This document shows positions 57,193 through 64,000 of a DNA stretch of 64,000 nt, in pieces. Within the stretch, counting starts at the first letter, position 1, and every line of letters begins with the position of its first letter. This stretch comes from Pseudolysobacter antarcticus (GTDB lineage: Bacteria; Pseudomonadota; Gammaproteobacteria; Xanthomonadales; Rhodanobacteraceae), in NCBI RefSeq assembly GCF_004168365.1, contig NZ_CP035704.1, positions 4,154,001 through 4,218,000 of the forward strand, read 5' to 3'. Below the pieces are notes generated by a model. That model was not told the DNA's origin. It was given only the letters and a program-made list of their open reading frames with translations, and did no database searches. The position numbers were made by a program, and so were the translations under genes.

Positions 57193-58259
57193 ATGCACGT
57201 TTGAAAGATCCGATCCTGACGCAGATGCACTCGCGCTGGCTTGGCAAACGCATCACGCTCGCGCATGGCGCCGGCGGACGCGCGATGCGCGAACTCATCA
57301 CTGAAATCATCGCCCCGGCATTTGATAATCCGTTGCTCGCGCCGCTCGAAGATCAGGCGCGTATTCCCGCGGAATTTTTGCAGGCTGGCGAAAGTCTCGC
57401 TTTCACCACGGACAGTTATGTCGTCTCGCCGATCATTTTTCCAGGCGGCGATATCGGCAAACTCGCGGTGTGCGGCACGGTCAACGATCTCGCCGTCGGC
57501 GGCGCGCAGCCGCGCTGGCTAAGCTGCGGATTGATTCTCGAAGAAGGTTTGCCGATAGACACCTTGATCGCGGTGCTAGCGAGCATGGGCGCCGCCGCGC
57601 GCGAAGCCGGCGTGTGCATCGTCACCGGCGATACCAAGGTGGTCGGGCGCGGCGCGGCGGATGCGATTTTCATCAACACCGCCGGTATCGGCACGATCCC
57701 GCGCGGACGCCACACCGGCCCGCGCAATGTGCGCGCCGGCGACAAATTGGTCATCAACGGCACGCTCGGCGATCACGGCATCGCGGTGATGGCAGCACGC
57801 AACGATCTCGCGCTGCAGATTCCCGTGCGCAGCGATTGCGCACCGTTGAACGGCCTGATCGATGTGATGTTTACTGCCGCACCGGGCTTGCGCTGGTTGC
57901 GCGATTGCACACGCGGCGGACTCGCCACGGTCGCCAACGAATTCGCCGAAGAAGGTGGCTTCAGCCTGCACCTCGACGAAGCCGCGTTGCCGGTCGCCGA
58001 TGCGGTGCGCGGCGCGTGCGAAATTCTCGGGCTCGACCCGTTGTATCTGGCGAACGAAGGCAAACTCGCCGCGCTGGTCGCCGCCGAAGATTGTGAAGCG
58101 CTGATCGCCGCGATGCGCACGCATCCCCTCGGCTGCGATGCCGCCGTGATCGGCGAAGTGCATGCCGAGCGCAAAGGCCTGGTGGTGTTGCGTTCGCGTT
58201 TCGGCGGCGAGCGTGTGGTGGATTTGATCGACGGCGAACAACTGCCGCGAATTTGTTGA
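57189..58259 (+). CDS. hypE: Hydrogenase maturation protein HypE
   Basis: A 356-residue PurM-like enzyme that dehydrates the thiocarboxamide on its C-terminal Cys to thiocyanate, the CN donor. Landmarks: ITLAHGAGGRAMRELI, FTTDSYVVSPIIFPGGDIGKLAVCGTVNDLAVGGA, VTGDTKVVG, and the conserved C-terminal PRIC ending with the carrier Cys. Length is normal. It overlaps hypD by four bases; hypA follows. Confidence 0.98.
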   Translation: MNARLKDPILTQMHSRWLGKRITLAHGAGGRAMRELITEIIAPAFDNPLLAPLEDQARIPAEFLQAGESLAFTTDSYVVSPIIFPGGDIGKLAVCGTVNDLAVGGAQPRWLSCGLILEEGLPIDTLIAVLASMGAAAREAGVCIVTGDTKVVGRGAADAIFINTAGIGTIPRGRHTGPRNVRAGDKLVINGTLGDHGIAVMAARNDLALQIPVRSDCAPLNGLIDVMFTAAPGLRWLRDCTRGGLATVANEFAEEGGFSLHLDEAALPVADAVRGACEILGLDPLYLANEGKLAALVAAEDCEALIAAMRTHPLGCDAAVIGEVHAERKGLVVLRSRFGGERVVDLIDGEQLPRIC

Positions 58260-58286
58260 GCGGAACCAGCAAGGATTAAAAACGTC

Positions 58287-58643
58287 ATGCACGAACTCGG
58301 CATCACCCGCAATCTCGTCGCCATCGTCAGCGAGCAGGCGCACGGCAAACGTGTGCTGCGCGTGTGGCTGGAGATGGGCACGCGCACCGCGCTGATGCCG
58401 GATGCGGTGCGCTTCTGCTTCGACGTGGTGGCGCAAGGCACCGTGCTCGAAGGTGCGGTGCTCGACATCCTCGAAATCGCCGCGGGATTGCAGTGCGAGG
58501 AGTGCGGAACCTACGCCGATCCCGATCGAATAACGGACGAAAAAATCGTCGTGGTTTGCGCGCAATGTCGGTCGTCGAAACTGCGTCGGCGCAGCGGCGA
58601 GGAACTCAATATCAAGGCGATGGAGGTCGAACCATGTGCGTGA
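58287..58643 (+). CDS. hypA: Nickel metallochaperone HypA
   Basis: A 118-residue protein delivering nickel with HypB. The N-terminal MHELGITRNLVAIVSEQA holds the nickel-binding MHE, and the zinc ribbon is CEECGTYADPD with VCAQCRSSK (CxxC twice). It is the last-but-one gene before hypB; the start of hypB overlaps this gene's end by 10 bases. Confidence 0.97.
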   Translation: MHELGITRNLVAIVSEQAHGKRVLRVWLEMGTRTALMPDAVRFCFDVVAQGTVLEGAVLDILEIAAGLQCEECGTYADPDRITDEKIVVVCAQCRSSKLRRRSGEELNIKAMEVEPCA

Positions 58644-59617
58644 CTTGCGGATGCGGACAAACCGGCGCGGCGCGCATCAATGGCGAAGCGCTTGATACAC
58701 ATGAACACGAACATGTGCTGGCCGATGGCACGCGCGTCGTGCATCGCCACGAGCACGGCAACGATGCGGCGCACGATGAGCATATGCATATTCGCGCTCT
58801 GCAGCATGGACACGATATTGCGTCGATGGCGAATGCGGTGTTTCTGCCGATCACCGCCAAGTCGCAACAACACACGCACGCCGCTGAACACGGACATTCG
58901 CATACACACACGTCTGTGCCAGCGGCACAACGCCGCGAGATTCCGACCGAACTGGTGCGTCTGGAAACTGCGTTGCTCGACAAGAATCAACGCATCGCCG
59001 AGCGCAACCGCGCTGCACTGGCTGGACGCGGCGTGCTCGCATTAAATCTGATGTCGAGCCCTGGCGCGGGCAAGACCAGCCTGCTGGTGCGCACGCTGAC
59101 CGATCTCGCCGCAGAAATTCCGATGAGCGTGGTCGAAGGCGATCAGGAAACCAGCGCCGACGCCGAGCGCATACGCGCCACTGGCGCAAAAGCCGTCCAG
59201 ATCAATACCGGCGCCGGCTGCCATCTCGAAGCCGACATGCTCGAACGCGCATTGCTCACGTTGTCGCCGGCCGCAGGCAGCGTGCTGTTCATCGAAAACG
59301 TCGGCAACCTGGTGTGTCCGGCCTTGTTCGATCTCGGCGAGCGCGCGCGGATTGTCGTGCTGTCGGTCACCGAAGGCGACGACAAGCCACTCAAATATCC
59401 GCACATGTTTCGCTCCGCGCAACTGATGTTGCTGACCAAGATCGATCTGCTGCCGTACGTGAGTTTTGATCCAGCGCGAGCCGAAGCGAATGCACGCGAA
59501 ATCAATCCGCAGATCGAGTGCCTGCGCCTGTCGGTGACCAGCGGCGAAGGTCTGGCAGATTGGTATCAGCATCTGCGATCGCTGTTGCAGGAAGTCGCTA
59601 CGGAGCGGGTAGCGTGA
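58634..59617 (+). CDS. hypB: Nickel-handling GTPase HypB with a histidine-rich N-terminus
   Basis: A 327-residue SIMIBI GTPase that gives nickel to HypA/large subunit. The N-terminal metal site MCVTCGCG is followed by a His-rich, poorly ordered stretch (HEHEHVLADGTRVVHRHEHG, HGHDIASM, HGHSHTHTSV). The G domain has VLALNLMSSPGAGKTSLLVRTL (P-loop), VVEGDQETSADAERI, and LLTKIDLLP (G4). The high-affinity CxxCGC plus His-rich segment suggests nickel storage. It is coupled to the permease by a GTGA overlap. Confidence 0.97.
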   Translation: MCVTCGCGQTGAARINGEALDTHEHEHVLADGTRVVHRHEHGNDAAHDEHMHIRALQHGHDIASMANAVFLPITAKSQQHTHAAEHGHSHTHTSVPAAQRREIPTELVRLETALLDKNQRIAERNRAALAGRGVLALNLMSSPGAGKTSLLVRTLTDLAAEIPMSVVEGDQETSADAERIRATGAKAVQINTGAGCHLEADMLERALLTLSPAAGSVLFIENVGNLVCPALFDLGERARIVVLSVTEGDDKPLKYPHMFRSAQLMLLTKIDLLPYVSFDPARAEANAREINPQIECLRLSVTSGEGLADWYQHLRSLLQEVATERVA

Positions 59618-60390
59618 ACCTGACCGTGGTGCTCGGCCTCGGCTTACTGCTCGGCATGCAACACGCCACCGAGCCCGATCATCTGGCCGCGGTCGCCGCG
59701 CTGGCCGGGCGCGAACGTTCGCTCAAGCAAGGCATTTTCCACGGTGTTGCGTGGGGCCTCGGACATACCTTGATGTTGTTGCTGGTAGCGGGCGCGGTGG
59801 GATTTCTCGGCTGGGTGATTTCACCCGCGATCGCCGGCCACCTCGAACAATTGGTCGGCGCGATGTTGATCCTGCTCGGCGCCAACGTGGTGCGCCGGTT
59901 GTGGCGCGAACGGCTGCACTTTCATGCGCACAAACATCCGGCGGAGACATTCCATTTCCAGCCGCATACGCAAGATGCCAGCGTGTTGCAGGATCACTCG
60001 CACGCGCACACGCATCCGACCGAGGTCATGCATTTCCATGCGCACAGCCATCTCGGCGAATCGCAACCGCATGCGCAAAGTCCCCATAGCCATAGCCATC
60101 GTCTGCCGTTGCGCAGTCTACTGGTCGGCATGGTGCACGGGCTCGCCGGTTCCGCCGCGCTCGCCTTGCTGGCGAGTCAGTCGATGCCGAGTCCGGCGTG
60201 GATGCTGGTTTACATCGCGGTATTCGGCACCGGTTCGATGCTCGGCATGGCGTTGCTGTCCGGCGTGCTGGCGGTGCCGCTCGGCATGACTGCGAAACAT
60301 CTCACGCGCGTCTATCGCGTACTGAATGTTGGCGTGGCGATATTCTCGATCGGGCTCGGTACAAAACTGCTCTTGGTACTCGGAGGATAA
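59614..60390 (+). CDS. Nickel/cobalt transporter, NicO/UreH-like
   Basis: A 258-residue membrane protein starting at GTG 59614, overlapping hypB's stop. Segments: LTVVLGLGLLLGMQHATEPDHLAAVAALAG (family nickel-binding HATEPDH), GVAWGLGHTLMLLLVAGAVGFLG, a cytosolic His-rich loop (HFHAHKHPAETFHFQPH; HSHAHTHPTEVMHFHAHSH), SLLVGMVHGLAGSAALALLA (second HG signature) and two closing helices. Placement after hypAB supports nickel uptake for the hydrogenase. Confidence 0.9.
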   Translation: MNLTVVLGLGLLLGMQHATEPDHLAAVAALAGRERSLKQGIFHGVAWGLGHTLMLLLVAGAVGFLGWVISPAIAGHLEQLVGAMLILLGANVVRRLWRERLHFHAHKHPAETFHFQPHTQDASVLQDHSHAHTHPTEVMHFHAHSHLGESQPHAQSPHSHSHRLPLRSLLVGMVHGLAGSAALALLASQSMPSPAWMLVYIAVFGTGSMLGMALLSGVLAVPLGMTAKHLTRVYRVLNVGVAIFSIGLGTKLLLVLGG

Positions 60391-60397
60391 ATCGGTC

Positions 60398-61918
60398 ATG
60401 GCCGCCAGCTCTCAGCCGAGTGTTCCGCTATTGCATGCGCCAGCGGCGCAAACGCAGCCGGCGCGCGAATGGCACGTTGCGCTGATCGGCCCGCGTTTGG
60501 TGCATGATGCGCGCCTGCGCCGACATCTCGGCGGCGAGTACCAACTTGGCATCCACGATCGCGCGCGCGAGGCGCTCGCCGCGATGGAAGATGTCAGCGC
60601 CGATGTCGTGATCGTCGAACAGGTTTTGCTCGATGGTCGCGGTGTGGATTTCCTGCGCGAATTGCGCACACGTCACCCGGATACGATCCGCCTGCTGGTG
60701 CTGGACAACGCCGATACGCAGGTGGTGCAGCATGCGATCAACGATGCCGCGGTGTATCAGGTGGTGATCACGCCGTGGCAGCCGGAGCAATTGCATCTGC
60801 TGGTGCGGCGCGCGCTCGAATCGCGCGAACTCGCGCGCATTCATCGCTATCTTTCACGCGAGCTGAAATTTGCCGACGGCGTGGTGAATCGGCAGAACGA
60901 GACCATGCGCAACGTGTTGCAGGAGGTCTACGCGTTCGACCGTCTGGTGTTCGCCAGCACCGCGATGGCCGAGGTCTGCAATCTCGCGCGCAAGGCCGCG
61001 CATACCGATCTGCCGGTGTTGATCGAAGGCGAGACCGGCACCGGCAAGGAACTTATGGCGCGCGCGATCCACCTTTTCAGCCAGCGCCACAAACTTTTGT
61101 TCATGGCGGAAAATTGCGGCGCGATCAGCGACGATCTGCTGCAGTCCGAATTGTTCGGCCACAAGCGCGGCGCGTTTACTGGCGCGACGACGGATCGGCT
61201 CGGTTTGTTTCTGGCGGCAGATGGCGGCACGGTTTTTCTCGATGAAATTTCGGAGATTTCGCCGAGCATGCAGGTCAGCCTGTTGCGTTTCCTGCAGGAG
61301 GGCGAGATCCGCGCACTCGGTTCGGATCAAACCAAACGCAGCAACGTACGCATCATCGCCGCGAGCAATCGGCCGCTGAAAGCGCTGGTCGCCGAAGGCA
61401 AGTTTCGTCAGGATTTGTATTACCGTTTGCGCGGTTTCGAGCTGCGCATGCCACCGCTGCGCGAACGGCCCGAGGATATCCCGGCGCTGGTGATCCACAT
61501 GCTCGACAAATACGCCGGCCTAGTGTCGCGGCGCATCGCGGGCATCACTCCCGATGCGATGGCGCGGCTCAGTGCGTATGCGTTTCCCGGCAATGTGCGC
61601 GAGCTCGAAAACGAAGTGCGGCGCGTGATCGCACTGGCGGAAGACGGCGAATTCATCACTGTGCGGCATTTGTCGCCGGAGGTCGCGTGTACCGCGGTGC
61701 CGTCAACGCGCGGCCCAGATTTGCTGAGCATCGTACCGGGCGGCAGCCTCAAGAAAAAAGTCGAGGCGCTCGAAGCGCGCCTGGTCTGCGATACGCTTGA
61801 TCGCTGTCACTGGAATCACAGCAAGGCCGCACGCGAACTCGGCCTGTCACGCGTCGGTCTCGCCAACAAGATTCGTCGTTACAAAATCCTGCGCGCTGGC
61901 AATGAGGCGGGGCTGTGA
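60398..61918 (+). CDS. NtrC/HoxA-like sigma-54 activator with degenerate receiver
   Basis: A 506-residue regulator. The N-terminal receiver domain (about 25-150) reads VALIGPRLVHDARLRRHL, then DVVIVEQVLLDG with Glu74 where the phosphoacceptor Asp sits, no acidic pair at the start, and ITPWQPEQL lacking the usual Lys. The AAA+ domain has GETGTGKELMARAIH (Walker A), GGTVFLDEISE (Walker B), and GAFTGA for sigma-54 contact (KRGAFTGATTD). The C-terminal HTH is Fis-like (NHSKAARELGLSRVGLANKIRRY). Since the receiver cannot be phosphorylated in the usual way, activity is likely constitutive or controlled otherwise. It probably drives the two sigma-54 promoters in this region. No cognate kinase is visible. 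Confidence 0.92.
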   Translation: MAASSQPSVPLLHAPAAQTQPAREWHVALIGPRLVHDARLRRHLGGEYQLGIHDRAREALAAMEDVSADVVIVEQVLLDGRGVDFLRELRTRHPDTIRLLVLDNADTQVVQHAINDAAVYQVVITPWQPEQLHLLVRRALESRELARIHRYLSRELKFADGVVNRQNETMRNVLQEVYAFDRLVFASTAMAEVCNLARKAAHTDLPVLIEGETGTGKELMARAIHLFSQRHKLLFMAENCGAISDDLLQSELFGHKRGAFTGATTDRLGLFLAADGGTVFLDEISEISPSMQVSLLRFLQEGEIRALGSDQTKRSNVRIIAASNRPLKALVAEGKFRQDLYYRLRGFELRMPPLRERPEDIPALVIHMLDKYAGLVSRRIAGITPDAMARLSAYAFPGNVRELENEVRRVIALAEDGEFITVRHLSPEVACTAVPSTRGPDLLSIVPGGSLKKKVEALEARLVCDTLDRCHWNHSKAARELGLSRVGLANKIRRYKILRAGNEAGL

Positions 61919-62142
61919 TGACTGATGATCCGGCAAAGCCCGTGCGTTTCCCGTGTTCGCGGATTTCCCCGCCGCACACGCCCGGCGGCACCAAAGAACT
62001 CGGCATCGGCGCACTCGCACGCCAGCTCGGCGTGCATGAAGATCGCGCGCTGAACGGCCACTGGTGCAGCCGCTGCCAAGGCATCTGGTACGGCGTGATG
62101 CTCGAAGTCGAATGCCCGGTCTGCGGCAATCGCGGCGGCTGA
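61918..62142 (+). CDS. Small zinc-ribbon protein, end of the accessory operon
   Basis: A 74-residue protein with a C-terminal CxxC...CxxC pair (HWCSRCQGIWYGVMLEVECPVCG), like a zinc ribbon or rubredoxin-type knuckle, preceded by an Arg/Pro-rich stretch and GIGALARQLGV. Its ATG overlaps the activator's stop (TGATG). I do not recognise a family; it could bind zinc, iron or the small subunit during assembly. Confidence 0.7.
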   Translation: MTDDPAKPVRFPCSRISPPHTPGGTKELGIGALARQLGVHEDRALNGHWCSRCQGIWYGVMLEVECPVCGNRGG

Positions 62143-62651
62143 CAGAAGTTCGATCTATCCGATAAATCGACACGAGATTTCAGATTTCTCCCGCATTTTT
62201 CTGCTGCAGGTTTTTGTCATCCAGACAGATTATGCGGCGCTAATCAGCCACTGAAATGCAAACTACGTTTACGCGCCGGTGCGGCTGGATACTTGGCTTA
62301 CAGATTGCCGTTGAGTGTGGCATCGCAGCATAGTGAAATATCGAAACACTCGACATCGGTTTGGCCGCAAATGCGGATCCTCATTGCCATGCAGGTTGGC
62401 GACCAGCGCTCGTTCAAGCTGCTGAAAAATCGGGGTTTCAGCCTGCGCTGAAATGATCAGAGCAGATCCGCGGCGATCACGGTGACGAACCGATTCCGAG
62501 CATTCACCGTCCATTCGTTTATTTCACTGCATCGCGCAGGTTTGGCACAACTCCTGCTGTACAAAACTTGTCGCGCCATCAGCGTTTGCGCGGTTCGCAA
62601 AAGCGGAACAGATCATCCCGATTTTCCGCATGAATGGATGGAGAAAAACGT
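62143..62651. promoter_or_regulatory. Regulatory region upstream of hupS
   Basis: No gene. It contains the sigma-54 promoter below and, about 90 bases before it, a palindrome TTTCAGC-CTGC-GCTGAAA (62436-62453) that could be an activator site. Confidence 0.55.
62542..62558 (+). promoter_or_regulatory. Sigma-54 promoter of hupSL
   Basis: TTGGCACAACTCCTGCT has perfect GG-N10-GC spacing and a full TTGGCAC -24 element, with CTGCT at -12 (consensus TTGCT). The start would fall near 62569, leaving about 80 nt of leader to the ATG at 62652. Confidence 0.78.
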
Positions 62652-63614
62652 ATGGCAAATCTCCTGTGGTTGCAGGGCGGTGCTTGCTCCGGCAATACGA
62701 TGTCGTTCTTGAATGCCGAAGAGCCGAGCGCGTGCGATCTGGTCAACGACTTCGGCATCAACGTGCTGTGGCATCCGTCGCTCGGTGTCGAGCTCGGCGA
62801 GAACCTGCGCAAGCTGTTGCGCGATCTCGTATCGGGTGCGATTCCGCTCGACATCTTTGTCTTCGAGGGCACCGTGGTGAACGCGCCCGGCGGCACCGGC
62901 GAGTGGAACCGTTTTGCCGGCCGACCAATGAAGGACTGGGTCGCGGACTTGTGCAAGGCAGCGGGATTTGTTGTCGCGGTTGGTGACTGCGCAACTTGGG
63001 GCGGCATTCCCGCTACCGCGCCGAATCCGTCTGATTCGCAGGGCCTGCAATTTCTCAAGCGCGAGCACGGCGGTTTCCTCGGCAAGGATTTCACCTCGAA
63101 GGCCGGTCTGCCGGTGATTAATGTTCCCGGCTGTCCGGCGCATCCCGACTGGATCACCCAGATCGTCGTCGCGGTGGCGACCGGGCGCACCGCAGATATC
63201 ACGCTCGATGAATTCCAGCGGCCGAAAACCTTCTTCCAGTCGTTCACGCAGACCGGCTGCACACGCAATATGCATTTCGCCTACAAGGTGTCGGCGACCG
63301 AGTTCGGCCAGCGCAAGGGTTGCCTGTTTTATGACCTCGGTTGTCGCGGGCCGATGACGCATTCGCCGTGCAATCGCATCCTGTGGAATCGACAATCGTC
63401 AAAGACTCGCGCTGGCATGCCGTGCCTCGGTTGCACCGAGCCGGAATTCCCGTTCTTCGATCTCGCACCGGGCACGGTGTTCAAGACGCAAACCGTCATG
63501 GGCATTCCGAAAGACATGCCCAACGGCGTCGACAAGAAGGGTTACATCGCACTCACCGCTGCCGCGAAAAACGCCGCGCCGCGCTGGGCCGAAGAAGATA
63601 TTTTTGTGGTTTGA
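62652..63614 (+). CDS. hupS: [NiFe] hydrogenase small subunit, group 2a-like (HupS)
   Basis: A 320-residue small subunit with three Fe-S cluster sites. It starts without a Tat signal: MANLLWLQGGACSGNTMSFL (CxG first cluster), FGINVLWHPSLGVELGENL, GDCATWGGIPATAPNPSDSQGLQFL, PGCPAHPDW, TQTGCTRNMHFAYK, GCLFYDLGCRGPMTHSPCNRILWN, MPCLGCTEPEFPFFDLAPG. These stretches closely resemble cyanobacterial HupS. The lack of a Tat signal supports a cytosolic enzyme of group 2a. ATG at 62652 has GGAG nine bases upstream. hupL starts 17 bases after its stop. Confidence 0.96.
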   Translation: MANLLWLQGGACSGNTMSFLNAEEPSACDLVNDFGINVLWHPSLGVELGENLRKLLRDLVSGAIPLDIFVFEGTVVNAPGGTGEWNRFAGRPMKDWVADLCKAAGFVVAVGDCATWGGIPATAPNPSDSQGLQFLKREHGGFLGKDFTSKAGLPVINVPGCPAHPDWITQIVVAVATGRTADITLDEFQRPKTFFQSFTQTGCTRNMHFAYKVSATEFGQRKGCLFYDLGCRGPMTHSPCNRILWNRQSSKTRAGMPCLGCTEPEFPFFDLAPGTVFKTQTVMGIPKDMPNGVDKKGYIALTAAAKNAAPRWAEEDIFVV

Positions 63615-63631
63615 CGACGGAGCGCATCAGC

Positions 63632-64000
63632 ATGTCAGCACAGATCCAGACTCTCGATATTTCTCCCGTCGGTCGCGTCGAAGGTGATCTCGATGTTCGC
63701 GTCGAAATCACCAACGGCATAGTCACCAACGCCTGGACTCAGGCCGAATTGTTTCGCGGATTTGAAATCATCCTGCGCGACAAAGACCCGCAAGCCGGCC
63801 TCGTGGTCACGCCGCGTGCGTGCGGCATCTGCGGCGCCTCGCATCTCACGTGTGCGGCATGGGCACTCGATACGGCATGGCAAACCGAAGTGCCACGCAA
63901 CGCCATTCTCGCGCGCAATCTCGGCCAGATCGTGGAAAGCCTGCAGAGCCAGCCGCGTTATTTCTACGGCTTGTATGCGATCGACCTGACCAACAAGAAT
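63632..64000 (+). CDS. hupL: [NiFe] hydrogenase large subunit HupL (5' end, runs off window)
   Basis: The first 123 residues of the large subunit that holds the NiFe centre. ATG at 63632. It opens MSAQIQTLDISPVGRVEGDLDVRVEI (family N-terminal), then ELFRGFEIILRDKDPQAGLV and RACGICGASHL, the L1 motif RxCGxCxxxH, with two of the four NiFe cysteines. The C-terminal cysteines lie beyond the window. It shares the hupS promoter. Confidence 0.96.
   Translation, partial: MSAQIQTLDISPVGRVEGDLDVRVEITNGIVTNAWTQAELFRGFEIILRDKDPQAGLVVTPRACGICGASHLTCAAWALDTAWQTEVPRNAILARNLGQIVESLQSQPRYFYGLYAIDLTNKN

Overview
The window looks like chromosome of a free-living gammaproteobacterium of the Xanthomonadales/Lysobacterales, most like Rhodanobacteraceae. 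This rests on high GC, the gene order dsbD-tlpA-(beta-helix gene)-aroQ-accB-accC-prmA-zinc-ribbon/DUF3426-fis-purH-purD, and glnE, nudC-erpA-bactofilin, bfr-bfd and rppH of that lineage's type. The assignment is from memory of these families; no search was run.

Positions 1-39.8 kb are mostly housekeeping: a YceI-like exported protein (cut by the edge), a RutE-like nitroreductase, an ELM1-like protein, glnE, two large exported monohaem cytochrome-like paralogues, a frameshifted exported beta-helix protein preceded by an ECF sigma-factor relic, groES-groEL under a CIRCE element, cutA, dsbD-tlpA, a second beta-helix protein with a discoidin-like end, the aroQ-acc-prmA-fis-purHD block, a TPR protein, an MFS/acyltransferase fusion, ampE, nudC, erpA, a bactofilin pair, hemJ, a degenerate response regulator, bfr/bfd with a Fur-box candidate, and rppH.

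Positions 39.8-45.5 kb form a small integrative element. It starts in the 3' end of an elongator tRNA-Met gene and ends at a 16-bp copy of that tRNA end (39822-39837 and 45475-45490). It carries a P4-type tyrosine integrase, an exported protein, an HNH nuclease and an IS3-family insertion sequence. The IS appears to have split a cargo gene.

From 47.5 kb to the right edge lies the most distinctive region: a cytoplasmic-type [NiFe] uptake hydrogenase locus whose small subunit resembles cyanobacterial HupS (group 2a). A TPR protein, two tiny membrane proteins, a NifU-Rieske fusion and an NHL protein lead into hypF-hypC-(SIS isomerase)-hypD-hypE-hypA-hypB-nickel permease-NtrC/HoxA-like activator-zinc-ribbon protein, then hupS and the start of hupL. 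Sigma-54 promoter-like sites precede both the accessory operon and hupS, matching the sigma-54 activator, whose receiver domain has lost its phosphorylation residues. A divergent gene encodes an unknown protein ending in a four-cysteine motif like that of high-potential iron-sulfur proteins. Together the genes could take up nickel, build the NiFe(CN)2CO centre, insert Fe-S clusters and pass electrons from H2 to a membrane acceptor by an unusual relay.
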